Shown here: positions 48,820 through 59,904 of the stretch, piece by piece
Layout: each line of letters starts with the position of its first letter
Position numbering within the stretch: the stretch's first letter is position 1
From: Shewanella phaeophyticola
GTDB taxonomy: Bacteria > Pseudomonadota > Gammaproteobacteria > Enterobacterales > Shewanellaceae
Reading direction: 5' to 3'
Assembly (NCBI RefSeq): GCF_025398315.1
Contig: NZ_JAODOQ010000001.1
Location: forward strand, 1,302,001 to 1,366,000
DNA length: 64,000 nt
Notes under the pieces: model-generated
The model's database searches: none
Seen by the model: the letters and a program-made list of their open reading frames with translations, nothing else
What the model was told of the DNA's origin: nothing
Position numbers and translations under genes: made by a program

Positions 48820-51800
48820 TTACTGAACTTTGGTTTCAATTTTGTTTTGCAATTGGTTGCCAATCTGAGTGCTTTTATATAATTGGAGCAGGTTTTCCTG
48901 GTGGTCGTAATTGAGGTGAACCGGGCGCTCGATATCACGGCTTTTGCCTTTAACTCCTACATAAATAGAGGCATCTCCATTTGGTGTCATATCAAAGGTG
49001 CTGGCTAATTCAGTGTAGTTAAGGTGTTCCAGTGCTGTAAATACCAACTCTAAATAAGGTTGTGATAAGGCTAATTGATCCATCGCAGGGTTGCCGGCCA
49101 CTTCAATTAAGCCTCCCGGCGAGCGTGCTGCCAATTTTCCGCCAGCAATTGTGACTTGCCCATCCACAATCTCTGCCGGTAATACCCCATCAAATATGCC
49201 ACTGGCTTTTACGCCTACTTGGGGTTGTTCTTCTAACAATGTGGCCAAACTTAACCCTTGCAATAGCATATAACCGTGCGATTTTTCGTGCAGTTTCAGC
49301 ACAAACTCTGGTAATAAAAAGCGCCCATCGAGCATGTCTCCGCTGGCCGTTAGGCTGACATTGGTTTCACTTAATCCGGTTAATTGTTGCAACCAGTTGG
49401 TCGGCACTTTGTTACCGTCTTTATTTAACTCAATATTGGCGTTCATGTTGAGGTTCGTGAGCAAAATACCAACGTTGGCCTTCTCTACACTGATCGCGGT
49501 TTGCGGACACACCAGTTGGCTTTGGGCAAAATGCTGCTCAGCCAATGGCGTGCCAGGTTTGTCATATTGTTGCTGCCAGTTAAATTGGCATTGAGCAAAC
49601 ACATCACCACCGATAAAAGACTTGTCGGCTAAGCGCCCGCTTAATGATGACAGCTGTTGCTGAATTTTCATTTCGAACTGGCTGGCGTTATTCAGTTCGC
49701 TTAAGGCAAACCCGGCGATTATGCGACTGTGTCCGTGTAGGCTAAAGTTTGTGGGTAATGGTTGAACTTTTCTCAGAGTGGCAAGTGCGGTGTCGATATC
49801 AGAATCAAATGTCCATTGGCCTGCTAGCGACAATGGGCTTTTTTCATCAGCGAATTTCAGTAAATGGTAACTGCTCAGGGCGAGGGTATCTAATTGCCAT
49901 TGTTCACTGCCGACAAGTAAGCCCTTTGATAAATTGAGTGCTTGATTGACTGTGACTTTATTGAGTGCGACAAGTGGTTGCTTACGGCTTTTACCAATTT
50001 GTTTGGCGGCATCGAGTTGGTTTATTTTCCAGGTGACATTATTGGTCGCAGGGGACTGCAACCACCGCTGCAGTGTTTGCGCTGCGGTTTCTTGATCCTT
50101 AATGGACACTAAGGTGGGTTGTTCAACCTCAATACTGGCATTTTTGGCTGTTGCGTATGTGGTAACCGATTTTACACCTGTTTGATTGACGAGTTGCTGG
50201 CCTATAAATTCACGGCCACCAATGAGAAAGGCGCCAAATTGACTTCAATATTTTGCTGTAAGCTTATTGTCGAACTCTGGTCAAGGTTAAGCGTTAAATG
50301 GGCTAATTGTACGCCGATATTTTTTTGAATTTTATGAGTGCTTTTGTCGCCTTGTTGATCAGAGTAAATGATTTTATCAATGGCGAGCGTAGAGTTGGGG
50401 TTAATGCTGATAGCAATGCTGTCGACTTGGGGCGTATTCACTTCACCGTTTAAGTTGAGCGCTGCTTTTTCTAGGCTAAATTGTTCGATTTCGAGTTCGG
50501 GCATCCAAGTTGTTAAGTCAAATGCGGGGGCGTTGTTATCGATTTTTGACGGGGTTAATTCCACATTCCATTCAAACTGACTGCGCCATTGCAGGTCGGT
50601 ATTTGCTTGCAAATGATGCAATGTGAGCAAGCTTTGTAAATGATGCCCATCAAGTTGTAAGCTAACTTTGGGTATACTCACTAATGTCGCGATAGCGCTA
50701 TTGTTCAGTGGTAAACGCACTTCAATGGGCTTTGGTACAGTAATGGATAATTGTGGTGGTTTATGGGGCGGAGACAGTTGTGCTAATAGATTGTGTATTT
50801 GCGCATGAGTTGATGTGTCTGATACCAGTAGATCGATTAATTGCTCAAAATCCGCTTTATTGGGCGCTAACTGATATTCAAATGGCGCAAGGTTGAGTGT
50901 TAATCCTAAAAATGTTGAGGTTTCAGTTTGGGTATCGTTTGCAGCAAAAGGATTGCTAACAGGATATTGATCCATGTTGAGCATAAAATTGATGGGATTT
51001 TCTGGGGCGAAATACACACTTGGCCAACGTGCTGATCGTAATGAAAAGTCACTAATTGATTGTTGGCTACTAAGCGTTGCACTGACTAAATCAAGAGTGG
51101 TATGTGTGCGCCATTGCCCCTCAATGGTTAATTTTTGCTCGTTAATCGGCTGTAAAATAGATGACAATTGCGAGTGTAACCCTTTCAGTAAATTAGGGTT
51201 ATTGTTCGGCTCATTTTGCGGTGAGCTTAATTGATTGTCATTGAGTAAATTTAAATATTGTTGCAAAGACTCAAGCCCCTGGTAACTCAAGCCTAAATCT
51301 ACTTGAGTGTCAAACTCCCATGTTCGTTTGCCTAAGGTGGCATTGACACTGAATAGTGGGTAATCATCAAAGCGCCATAAGGTATCGAGTTGACCGGCTT
51401 TAGATAAGGTTAAATTATCCATAGTTAGACGATGTTGAGTCGCTTGATTATCATTTAACGCGGGTAATCTAATGTCTATTTGCCCTAAGGTTACTTTGGG
51501 TAATTTAGTCAGATTTAATTGCAATGTTGCTGGAGAGTCTTCGGTTTGTTGTGATTGACGAATAAAAAAACTTTCACCTAAATCAACATACACGCTTTGG
51601 GTGTCAATGCTGACAATGTCGTCGGCATTGAACTGTTGATTTCTTAGTATTTTAATACTGTCACGTAATTCAAGATTAAACTCTTGTACGGCAATATGGC
51701 TGTCTTCAATTTTCAGAATAAGCCTTGGAATACGGATATGATTTAATGAGACATATTCAGCATCAAAGTTAAGCACTTCAATGTGGTTATCGGCCAGTAA

Positions 51801-51914
51801 ATTATTAAGTAATTTAACGGTAAGAGGTTTAGCTTGTTCGATTATCACCCACACCAAACCTACTGTGCATAACAGTATAAAAACCATAATCCGTTTGATG
51901 GTGAATATGCGCAA
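48820..51914 (-). pseudogene. ydbH: YdbH, AsmA-like intermembrane phospholipid-transport protein, one frameshift
   Basis: About 1030 residues. It starts with an N-terminal membrane anchor (VFILLCTVGLVWVIIEQA) and continues as a long, repeating beta-groove structure through the periplasm, in which YdbH with YnbE is thought to move phospholipids to the outer membrane. The frame breaks at 50199-50204 (TAGGCC on the coding strand); restoring GGGCC joins FSLVAVNL to SGQQLVNQTGVKS. It is followed by ynbE and ydbL in the same direction. Confidence 0.88.
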
Positions 51915-52065
51915 TAGTATCTCGCTTTTTGCCGCGGTAACGATATTAAAAATGGCTAAGTATTGATGAGCTTAGCATGTTAATACTGTGATTGACGAAA
52001 CCCTAAAAGATAATTAATTAGGCTTAATGTCAAGATGGTTTTCATTATGACTTGGTCTGCATCTA

Positions 52066-52081
52066 ATACCATATATGGTAT
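52066..52081. repeat. 16-bp perfect palindrome
   Basis: ATACCATATATGGTAT lies in the gap between ydbH (promoter side) and cdd (terminator side). Twelve bases of it (ATACCATATATG) recur near 57166 beside the IS110 element. Confidence 0.5.
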
Positions 52082-52134
52082 AAGGCCTGAAGAGGTCTAT
52101 AATCTTGTGTGATACAACCCTTTCAAAAACCAAT

Positions 52135-52162
52135 AAAAAAGGCGCAATTAAGCGCCTTTTAG
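52135..52162 (-). terminator. Terminator after cdd
   Basis: AAAAGGCGC / GCGCCTTTT stem with a T run on the reverse strand, 17 bases beyond the cdd stop. Confidence 0.85.
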
Positions 52163-52178
52163 GTATATTGTGGATATA

Positions 52179-53075
52179 TTAAGCTGGCATAGGTTCAACA
52201 ACAATATGTTCTAATTCGACCGCGGCAATTGTGTGCAATGCATCCATAGTTGCGCCCACTAAGCTAATCTTACCCTCAGATGACTCAATCAATACTGCTC
52301 GTTTAATTTCGTTGTATTGACGGTTGTGTCTAATCAAATTCGATAACGCCATTTGCATCGGTTGCATTGATGGGTTAAATGCAGCGTTTTCTGCATAACG
52401 GCCACAGAAGGTTGCACCATCTGTAGTCTCTAGTACTACAGCGGCATTAGTATTGGTGTATGGTGCGTAGCTTAATCCCATTTGGTCTAGTGCTTCGATG
52501 ATCATTGGGTCATCAGAATTTAAACTAAATTCTTTTACACGTTTGCACAGTAGCGGCATGGTGACATTTAAGTCAGCAGGACTGAACCCATAAGGTAAGT
52601 AATAAGATAAGGTATGAGTTTCTTGCTGTGGAAGATGGATTTTAATGTTACTACCGTTGAACAATTCATTCATAAATTGACGACAGTGGCCACACGGGCT
52701 GTAATTAACAATAATATCTACAATTTCTGTTTCGCCGCTCAACCATGCGTGACTAATGGCGCTTTGTTCAGCGTGAACACTGTGAAATAACGCTTCACCA
52801 GGTAACTCAAGATTGTCACCCATATATAAGTCGCCACTTTTACCTTTGGCGATGGCACCTACATAAAACTCACTAATTGGAGGGTTGGCTAGTGCTGCAG
52901 CAATAGGCAATAGCTCCATTAACACTTGCTCTTCTTTTTTACCACTTGCTTCGACAAGCATTGCAAATTGATTGGCATCAATGTGACCACAAAATTGCTC
53001 GTGTAATAATGGTGCTAACGCTGTCGCTAATGGTTTGTCTAGCATGGTTATGCTGTCTAAAAATCGATTTTGCAT
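52179..53075 (-). CDS. cdd: Cytidine deaminase
   Basis: Zinc enzyme deaminating cytidine and deoxycytidine to uridine forms. 298 residues from ATG 53075 ([14 protein letters not shown]), the two-domain dimeric form of gammaproteobacteria. The catalytic HAEQSAI (His and Glu) and zinc-binding [13 protein letters not shown] motifs lie at residues about 100-135. The upstream ATG at 53120 adds 15 non-conserved residues. Frame intact. Confidence 0.93.
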   Translation of the reverse strand: MQNRFLDSITMLDKPLATALAPLLHEQFCGHIDANQFAMLVEASGKKEEQVLMELLPIAAALANPPISEFYVGAIAKGKSGDLYMGDNLELPGEALFHSVHAEQSAISHAWLSGETEIVDIIVNYSPCGHCRQFMNELFNGSNIKIHLPQQETHTLSYYLPYGFSPADLNVTMPLLCKRVKEFSLNSDDPMIIEALDQMGLSYAPYTNTNAAVVLETTDGATFCGRYAENAAFNPSMQPMQMALSNLIRHNRQYNEIKRAVLIESSEGKISLVGATMDALHTIAAVELEHIVVEPMPA

Positions 53076-53119
53076 TCCCTTAATCCTTAAATGAAATAAC
53101 TGGGCAAAGTGATGATTCA

Positions 53120-54535
53120 CTATAATGACTGTAAGTATTGATATAGGGCTTTGAGTAACTTTTGTTTGTGTTCATTCTCGCTGGTTTCTTCGACCAAGTT
53201 TTCGAGATTAATCACATAATCGGTATCCGATAAGCGTTGATGGCAAAACTCACGCCAGCGCCGGCTTTCATTGTCGGATAATGTTTCTGGGTAATTACGT
53301 GCCCGAAAACGAAAGAGCATTTCATTAATCCTAGGGTCATCAAATTGCAAGTCCAAGGCGGCTAAGTTGCGCGGCTCGGTGTGGCATATGATGTCCATTT
53401 TTGTTTTGTCTGCATGACTAAAAAATCCACCGCTGTACAACATAAGATCTGGATCGGTTATTGGTTTACGATCTGATTCTAATTCAAATACTTGGTTAAG
53501 TTTTTCTCGTAATTCTGGGTGGTTTCTTAAGCGTTTATATTGCTCGCGAGCAAAGTCTTTATCAAACTGTAATTTTGTGGCTACATCGTCGTCAAGTAAT
53601 TTTGGCGATCCAATGAAAGGGCATTTATTTAAATGGATTTGTTTGAGCGGAATGGCCAGTTCATTTTCGGTTAATTCATGACGAGGTGTATACATGCGGT
53701 CACTGATCTCTTGAGCGGTTAACTCAAGTATCGGTGAGATGTCCATTGCTAAATTGATGCAAATAACGGCGTTTTTGTTGGTCGGGTGGTAAGCTACAGG
53801 TGCGATTAAGGTTGTACAACCCTGTGCCGCGCTAATTTTTGAGCTGACGTGCACTAATGGCTGCATTTTTAATACATCGATATGATCTGCTACAGCTTGT
53901 TTGCGGCGTAAATTGAAATAATAGTCATATAATTTAGGTTGCTTTTCTTTGATAAGCTTAGCCATGGCGATGGTGGCGTATACATCTGACATAGCGTCGT
54001 GGGCTTTTTCATGACTTAAGCCATTGGCTTGCGTTAACTGCTCTAACTTAAAGCTAGGCGTACCATCTTCTTTTAAAGGCCAATTTATTCCTTCAGGTCT
54101 AAAGGCGTAACAGGCTCTGACTAAATCGATAATGTCCCAGCGTGAATTTCCGTTTTGCCATTCCCGGCCATAAGGGTCAATAAAGTTACGATAAAAACCA
54201 TATCGGCTGACTTCATCATCAAAACGTAATGAGTTATAGCCGACAACACAAGTGTTAGGTTGGCTAAATAAGTTGTTGATACGGCGCATAAACTCGGCTT
54301 CAGGTACGCCTTTCATGTTGGCGAGTTGCGGGGTGATGCCGGTAATTAAAATCGCTTCGGGTGACGGCAGGTAATCTGGGGCCTGTTTACAGTAAAAAGT
54401 TTCTGGCTCACTAATAATGTTTAACTCGAGATCGGTTCTAATCCCTGCAAATTGCGACGGACGATCTTTGGCTGGGTTAGCACCAAAGGTTTCGTAATCG
54501 TGCCAGAATAGTGTTGGTTGAATTGCATTAGCCAT
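53120..54535 (-). CDS. sbcB: Exodeoxyribonuclease I
   Basis: 3'-5' single-strand DNA exonuclease of recombination and mismatch repair. The first DEDD motif is [26 protein letters not shown], then [16 protein letters not shown] and [16 protein letters not shown] with the last acidic residues. SH3-like and helical C-terminal regions complete the 471-residue product. Adjacent to cdd in the same direction. Intact. Confidence 0.94.
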   Translation of the reverse strand: MANAIQPTLFWHDYETFGANPAKDRPSQFAGIRTDLELNIISEPETFYCKQAPDYLPSPEAILITGITPQLANMKGVPEAEFMRRINNLFSQPNTCVVGYNSLRFDDEVSRYGFYRNFIDPYGREWQNGNSRWDIIDLVRACYAFRPEGINWPLKEDGTPSFKLEQLTQANGLSHEKAHDAMSDVYATIAMAKLIKEKQPKLYDYYFNLRRKQAVADHIDVLKMQPLVHVSSKISAAQGCTTLIAPVAYHPTNKNAVICINLAMDISPILELTAQEISDRMYTPRHELTENELAIPLKQIHLNKCPFIGSPKLLDDDVATKLQFDKDFAREQYKRLRNHPELREKLNQVFELESDRKPITDPDLMLYSGGFFSHADKTKMDIICHTEPRNLAALDLQFDDPRINEMLFRFRARNYPETLSDNESRRWREFCHQRLSDTDYVINLENLVEETSENEHKQKLLKALYQYLQSL

Positions 54536-54733
54536 AATAAAGTTAAGATCCTTTTCGCGATTATCTGCATATTAACATTTATGCGCATCAAATTGATAAT
54601 GACGTTAACGTTTAAAACTTTCACTATGAACTTAATAGAGTTGCTGGTTACAATTTGCTAACGAACAAGTAAGATAATTCATCTAATAAGTAATACACCT
54701 AATATAAGTGATATAGATATAAAAGGATATTGA

Positions 54734-55540
54734 ATGCATCAACATATATTTACTCAACCGATTGTCAGTGAAATTAAGCAACCTACGTTATTAACGCTGC
54801 GGTTGTTAGACTCGGTGAGTGATTTGTTGGTGTTATCGGCAATGAGCAACCCATTAATTGAGTTCGTCATCAGCCAGGTCAATGTCACCGAGGCCACTTT
54901 CATTGTTCGCCATCAACCTTTCATTAGCTTAGTGTATGAAAACAGCCAGCAAGCTGTTGAAAAATATGATCAATCTAGATTGATCGGTCAAGGTTCTCGT
55001 TTATATCCAATGATGGGTATTGCGCCAAGAGTGTGTATCGATCAACTGAGAAATGGCTTAACCCTGAATATTCAGGTAGACCAAAGCGTTTATTTTAGCC
55101 TGGAGAAAAATGCACGATTTGAATTAATTTCTCTTGAACAAGACTTACGTATTTTAAGCGAGCCTCATGCGCTGGTGATGGCAAAAGCAATATTAGGGCG
55201 TAAGTTTGACTATGATGAACCGTCTTCAATGTTGGCGGTTCATATTAGTGAATTAGATCAAGTACGCCGAGATTTACGGGAGTATTTAAAAGGGGAGTCG
55301 GGCAAAATTCATCCAGGTGTGTCGACAGAACTATTAAAACTCGACCATTTATTGCAAAATAAACATCAATGGTTGCTCAGAACTTATCATCAATCATTAG
55401 AGCGCCCAAGCTTGGGTCGTTCGTCAAACGAGCAAATGTCTAATATTGAACAATTGCAGCGTAAACTTGATTGTTTTGAATTACTCGCGCCCCAAGATGT
55501 ATCAGACATGGTGAATAAACTGTCTGATGACGAAATTTAA
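54734..55540 (+). CDS. Conserved protein of unknown function, divergent from sbcB
   Basis: 268 residues with no signal peptide or membrane segment. The N-terminal 150 residues are mixed alpha/beta (QPTLLTLRLLDSVSDLLVL), and the C-terminal part is helical with LEQDLRILSEPHALVMAKAI. I do not recognise a family. The reading frame is continuous and codon use is like its neighbours. It is 21 bases ahead of rlmA. Confidence 0.7.
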   Translation: MHQHIFTQPIVSEIKQPTLLTLRLLDSVSDLLVLSAMSNPLIEFVISQVNVTEATFIVRHQPFISLVYENSQQAVEKYDQSRLIGQGSRLYPMMGIAPRVCIDQLRNGLTLNIQVDQSVYFSLEKNARFELISLEQDLRILSEPHALVMAKAILGRKFDYDEPSSMLAVHISELDQVRRDLREYLKGESGKIHPGVSTELLKLDHLLQNKHQWLLRTYHQSLERPSLGRSSNEQMSNIEQLQRKLDCFELLAPQDVSDMVNKLSDDEI

Positions 55541-55561
55541 AATCTTATTTAGAGTCTCCCG

Positions 55562-56396
55562 ATGTCTTATATTTGCCCCATTTGTTCTGCGCCTTTAACA
55601 CTAAGCGATAAAAGTTGGGTATGCCCCAAACGTCATCAGTTTGATTGTGCCAAAGAAGGGTATGTTAATTTATTACCGGTACAAAAGAAAAAAACCAAAG
55701 ACCCTGGCGACAATAAAGAGATGATGATTGCCCGTCGTGAGTTTCTGAATAAAGGGTTTTATCAACCGCTAAGTGACAAGGTTAATCAATTAGCGGTTGA
55801 TTACGCGGCTAATGTTGAAACGATATTGGACATTGGTTGTGGTGAAGGGTATTACAGCCATCGTTTGTTTGAAACACTTCATCAATCAATGCCAAAGCCG
55901 TGCGCGCTTTATGGCTTAGATATCTCTAAATCTGCTATTCGTTCTGCAGCAAAACGTTATGCTGGTTTACACTTTTGTGTGGCAAGTGTGTTTGAAATGC
56001 CATTTGCTGATGACAGCATTGATTTAGCCATTCGTATTTATGCCCCGTCAAAAGTAGAAGAGCTACAACGGGTTATGAAACCCGGGAGTATATTAATTAC
56101 TGTATCACCAGGTGCCAATGCATCATTTTGCATTAAAGGAAAAAATTTACAGTAGTCCGCGGTTACACCCGCAAGAATCATTGTTCTTAGAAGGCTTTAA
56201 TTACCTTGCGCATGAGGCGTTAACTTACCCGCTCAACTTGACCCAAGCGGATGATATCGAACACTTCCTTAATATGACGCCATACGCTTGGAAGTTAAGT
56301 GATATGCAAAAGCGGCAAATAATAGAGCAAGGGCTCGAATGTGAGATCGATTTTAAAATTGAAATTCATCAACGCGAACAATTGTTGGTGGATTAA
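55562..56396 (+). pseudogene. rlmA: 23S rRNA (guanine-N1)-methyltransferase RlmA, one frameshift
   Basis: SAM-dependent enzyme that methylates G745 of 23S rRNA. A four-Cys/His zinc site opens the protein (CPICSAPLTLSDKSWVCPKRH), followed by the Rossmann motif ILDIGCGEGYYSHRL. The frame breaks at 56111-56116 (GGTGCC); restoring GGGCC gives SPGPMHHFALKEKIYSSPRL, the known RlmA layout. About 278 residues. It follows the unknown gene by 21 bases. Confidence 0.9.
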
Positions 56397-56500
56397 ATGA
56401 TGCAAATAACTATCTGATGCTCAAAGATAAACCGAATGGTTGATTCGTCAAAAAATTCTGAGCTATGACTTGATGTTTGTTGACTTATTCTGAGAATGGT

Positions 56501-56644
56501 TTATAGTCTACTTAGCTTGAAGGTTGGGCTTATATTTATGTGTTTCAATACGACCAGTTTCGTCCTGTGAACATAAGTAATACCGGCATTTTCCAGCTTT
56601 ACCGCCGTTAAGGCTTTAATTATATATTTTACAGGATTTATATC
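56501..56644 (+). promoter_or_regulatory. Long leader region of the cold-shock gene
   Basis: An untranslated region of about 140 bases with the AT-rich TTATAGTC stretch at 56500 and polypyrimidine segments, as expected for a cspA-type thermosensitive leader. Ribosome site is ACAGGAT at 56631. Its fold cannot be judged by eye. Confidence 0.45.
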
Positions 56645-56854
56645 ATGTCTCAAGTTACTGGTGTTGTTAAGTGGTTCAACTCTGACAAAGGTTTCGGATT
56701 TATCGAGCAAGAGTCTGGTCCAGACGTATTTGTTCACTTCCGTGCTATCAACTCTGACGGTTTCAAAACTCTTGACGAAGGTCAGAAAGTATCTTTCACT
56801 GTGACTCAAGGTCAGAAAGGTCCTCAAGCTGAAAACGTTTCAGTAGTTGGCTAA
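56645..56854 (+). CDS. Cold-shock protein, CspA family
   Basis: A 69-residue OB-fold RNA chaperone. RNP1 is KGFGFIEQ and RNP2 is VFVHFRAI, and the opening [16 protein letters not shown] is nearly invariant. It has a long leader and a strong terminator, the usual monocistronic cold-shock arrangement. Which paralogue (cspC, cspD or cspE) cannot be said. Confidence 0.93.
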   Translation: MSQVTGVVKWFNSDKGFGFIEQESGPDVFVHFRAINSDGFKTLDEGQKVSFTVTQGQKGPQAENVSVVG

Positions 56855-56891
56855 TATTTCTATCTAGTTTCGACTAGATATTGATAATAAG

Positions 56892-56920
56892 ACTGTAGCA
56901 TTTATGCTGCAGTTTTTTTT
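56892..56920 (+). terminator. Terminator after the cold-shock gene
   Basis: ACTGTAGCAT / ATGCTGCAGT stem with a two-base loop and eight T. Confidence 0.88.
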
Positions 56921-56940
56921 TGCAAATTTTAAATGACTAG

Positions 56941-57306
56941 TTTAATTCTATAGACTAGATCGGCGTCTAAAGGACATAAGCCACGCCTATATCAGTGTTT
57001 TTTTGGTTCGATTTCATTTATCTCTCCATTTTTACCACTCAGTAGTTAAGATTCAATACCTCGAAGATACATTTCTACATCGATTGTTCAGTGTTATATT
57101 CAGCGCTGCCAGTAAATTGAATCATTACGGCATTGCATCGGTTATCCTTTTCATCGCTCAACTTATACCATATATGAATCCTCTCTTATTGCAAGAGACA
57201 ATAACGACAATTTCTGATACTCAATTGCTCCCATATATTCGGCTTTGGGTATCAGATTTACCCGCCATGATGGATATCCGCACCTAGTTATCATATCAAT
57301 CGTGAC
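56941..57306. other. Gene-free flank left of the IS110 element
   Basis: The only longer forward frame (57003-57287) lacks a ribosome site and homology. ATACCATATATG near 57166 echoes the palindrome at 52066. Probable relic or regulatory region. Confidence 0.35.
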
Positions 57307-57430
57307 GGCTTCAATGAGCCTTTGGTATAAACTGATTTGAACTAGGTGGCTATGAGCCTTCAATCATCATATTGTTTCTTTAGCAATTTGGTGAAAAGGT
57401 ACCTCTATTGTAATTGTGATTTAACGCTAG

Positions 57431-58450
57431 TTAGACAGCTTGTACTTTGTATTTTTCTTGCTTAATGACCATAGCCCAAGCCATTCTCGCCATCTTATTA
57501 GCGAGCGCTACACAGGCTTTGTTGAATCCGGCTCTAGCTTCTAAGTTGACAGCCCAAACACTTAATCTGTCATCTTTATTTTTGGCATGCTTCAAAGCGC
57601 TTCTCGCGCCATTAATGAGCTGAGTTCGTAAGTAGGCATTTCCTCGTTTACTTATTCCTAATAAGCGAGCTTTATCACCCGTAGAGTGCTGTTTTGGTAC
57701 TAGACCACACCAAGCAGCAAAATGACGGCCATTTTCAAAATTTTTACCGTCTCCAAGTGCCACCCAAAGAATACTCGAAATCAATGGCCCAATCCCTGTC
57801 ATGGTTTGAAGACTTTGACACTGTTCATTATCTCGAGCCTGCTTAACAAAAAGCTTATCGATGTTTTTTATTTTTTCATCCCAGGTGATGAGCTCGTTCA
57901 TCAGCTCATCGAGCATCATTCGAACAAGAGAACTCAGCTCATTCTCTGAGTCTTCTAAGGCAAAAGGTAAGGCCTTTTTTAGAGAAGAAATCCCTCTGGG
58001 GATAACGACACCATACTCAGCCAATAAACCTCTGATTTGATTGCCTAGCGCCGTTCTTTGCTTCACATATCGCTCTCTTACTCGGTGTAACAGTTGCGCA
58101 TCTTGTTGCTCAATACTCTTTGCCGGAACGATTCTCACATCTTCGCGTTGAGCGACATCGGCAAGTGCTTGTGCATCATTGAAATCATTTTTGTTGCCAA
58201 TACGATGCTGCGCAACATATTGAGGTGCAATTATCATGACCGAATGTCCGAGTTGGCTAAAAACCCGACTCCAATAGTGGCAAGCACCGCAAGCTTCGAT
58301 GGCAATGGTACAAGTCTCCTTATTGGCGAAGTAAGCGACCAATTTACTTCTAGGGAGCTTGACCTTTTTTAGTATTCGACCAGAGATATTTTTCTCTACA
58401 ACATGAAAAATAGATTTGGCTGTATCTAAACCGACTGTTACGCTTGTCAT
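57431..58450 (-). CDS. IS110-family transposase
   Basis: About 339 residues from ATG 58450 (MTSVTVGLDTAKSIFHVVE). The N-terminal RuvC-like DEDD domain starts VGLDTAKS, with acidic residues in AIEACGACHYW and the DFNDAQALADVA segment. The C-terminal transposase_20 domain holds MTGIGPLISSILWVAL and HFAAWCGLVPKQHSTGDK with its Ser nucleophile in KARLLGISKRGNAYLRT. Frame intact and full-length, so potentially active. These recombinases are guided by a bridge RNA made from the element's own end. Confidence 0.93.
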   Translation of the reverse strand: MTSVTVGLDTAKSIFHVVEKNISGRILKKVKLPRSKLVAYFANKETCTIAIEACGACHYWSRVFSQLGHSVMIIAPQYVAQHRIGNKNDFNDAQALADVAQREDVRIVPAKSIEQQDAQLLHRVRERYVKQRTALGNQIRGLLAEYGVVIPRGISSLKKALPFALEDSENELSSLVRMMLDELMNELITWDEKIKNIDKLFVKQARDNEQCQSLQTMTGIGPLISSILWVALGDGKNFENGRHFAAWCGLVPKQHSTGDKARLLGISKRGNAYLRTQLINGARSALKHAKNKDDRLSVWAVNLEARAGFNKACVALANKMARMAWAMVIKQEKYKVQAV

Positions 58451-58537
58451 AGGATCCTCTCTTACTGTTGTTGGTTGCTTTTTCATCAATCAATATGGCT
58501 CATTTGAAGCCGATTTGGTAGAGAGGATTGCATTCCA

Positions 58538-58652
58538 TTAATCAGCACAAGAATGTGATCATTCTTGCTGGTTAACATCGCTTATAACGTCGTTAGAAAT
58601 GTTGAAGATAGAACACCTAACTCGTTGCAATTTCTACCTCATGTTAAGCGAT
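58538..58652 (-). ncRNA. Candidate structured leader (possible bridge RNA) of the IS110 element
   Basis: Upstream of the transposase, nested stems ATCGCTTA (58577) / TAAGCGAT (58645) and TAGAAAT (58594) / ATTTCTA (58630) enclose a 29-base loop, with two internal loops of 8-9 bases. A second hairpin CAAGAATG / CATTCTTG lies at 58548-58567. Stem plus internal loop is the layout of IS110 bridge RNAs, which lie at this end. Not proven. Confidence 0.4.
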
Positions 58653-58660
58653 ATTTTTTA

Positions 58661-59004
58661 CGCAACCTCTGGTCACTTATTTATCCTGATTGGTATTGTC
58701 CTGATGGGGATTAAGTGGTTTCTTACTGACTAATCTTGATTTAACACCGCGCAATAGAACATCTCAAATCAATTAATGATATTAGAAATCAAGTCCATAC
58801 ATTAAACCTTGCGCAGGTTCAAAGGGGATTGATTCTCGATTTACTATCATGAATCGCGTACAAAATAGTCATGTTTACTGGCGTGATTTGGTCTGGCTTA
58901 GAGCTGAAAATGCGCCAATTTTAATTTGATACAACAACTAAAATCATGACAAAGCCCATAAAAAGGCCAGTGTTAACGAGCCTGTACTGACATATTGCAA
59001 TGGC
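58661..59004. other. Non-coding stretch between the IS110 element and the ABC genes
   Basis: No gene supported on either strand. It is AT-rich; the ABC ATPase stop lies at its right edge. Confidence 0.4.
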
Positions 59005-59904
59005 TTATGAGAAGAGGGTTTCTTCTAGTGTTCGACCTTTAAGTATGGCTTTGTATCGCCATTGCTTTTCTGCTAACAAGCCTAGGATTTGTTGTTCTAG
59101 CTCAAAATTACTTTGTTTTTGATACTCAATAACATACTGCTCATCACCACTGCGTTTAACTTCAATGACCTGGGCTAATCCGAGTAATTGTTGATGTAAG
59201 TTGTCCATATCACACACTTGCATCGTCAAAGTAATAAAGTCAGTTGCCTGACTGGCTTTAATTGAAACAGATTGCTGTACCTTACCTTGTTCAAGATACA
59301 CCACCTGATCACACAGTTTTTCAAGTTCATCTAAATTATGTGAGCTAATTAAAAAAGTGGTGTCACTTGATAAATCTTTAACGATTTGGCGTATCTTTTT
59401 AGCATTGGCAGGATCGAGCCCTGCGGTAGGCTCATCGAGTAATACAATGGTCGGTGACCCAATTAACGCTTGGGCAATCGATACTCTTTTACTCATGCCA
59501 TGGCTAAGGCTTTTAGGTTTTGCTTGTGCTGACTCAGCTAAATCGACTAGCGCTAATACACGTAATGCTTCTTGCTTGGCATCGGCTTGACTGAAGCCTT
59601 GGAGCGTGGCAAAAAATTGTAGCTGTGATGCTATGGTAAAATGAGGGTCAAGTTCTGCATCCTGCGGTAGCGCAGATAACACCCCTTGAAGCGCTTTACT
59701 GCCTGGAGCATGGCCAAGGATCGTCACGCTGCCTTGAGTTGGCTGAATGTAGCCACAAAGTAAGCTAAACAGTGTCGTTTTACCCGCACCATTTGGTCCT
59801 ACTAACGCAATAGGTGTACCTGCATCTAAGCTTAGATTAACGTTGTCCAGAGCTAATTTATTAGGGTAGTTTTTCGATAGGTTATTGCATTGAATTAGGC
59901 TCAT
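59005..59904 (-). CDS. ABC transporter ATP-binding protein
   Basis: 299 residues with Walker A GPNGAGKTT, Q-loop ALPQDAEL, signature LSHGMSKRVSIAQAL and Walker B IVLLDEPTAGLDP, with a His switch in LISSHNLDEL. A C-terminal 80-residue extension is typical of ABC-2 type exporters. Overlaps the permease gene by four bases, so translation is coupled. Substrate unknown. Confidence 0.92.
   Translation of the reverse strand: MSLIQCNNLSKNYPNKLALDNVNLSLDAGTPIALVGPNGAGKTTLFSLLCGYIQPTQGSVTILGHAPGSKALQGVLSALPQDAELDPHFTIASQLQFFATLQGFSQADAKQEALRVLALVDLAESAQAKPKSLSHGMSKRVSIAQALIGSPTIVLLDEPTAGLDPANAKKIRQIVKDLSSDTTFLISSHNLDELEKLCDQVVYLEQGKVQQSVSIKASQATDFITLTMQVCDMDNLHQQLLGLAQVIEVKRSGDEQYVIEYQKQSNFELEQQILGLLAEKQWRYKAILKGRTLEETLFS

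Larger units (their letters stand above)
57307..58660 (-). mobile_element. IS110-family insertion sequence, ends estimated
   Basis: Transposase with both non-coding flanks. GGCT...AGCC stems followed by TTTGGTA occur at 57307-57327 and 58497-58520, one on each side of the transposase. IS110 elements lack classical terminal inverted repeats, so boundaries are not exact. Confidence 0.5.

Noticed and set aside
57003..57287. 94-residue forward frame as a gene
   Set aside because: No ribosome site, no coherent domain pattern, and it sits in an IS flank.
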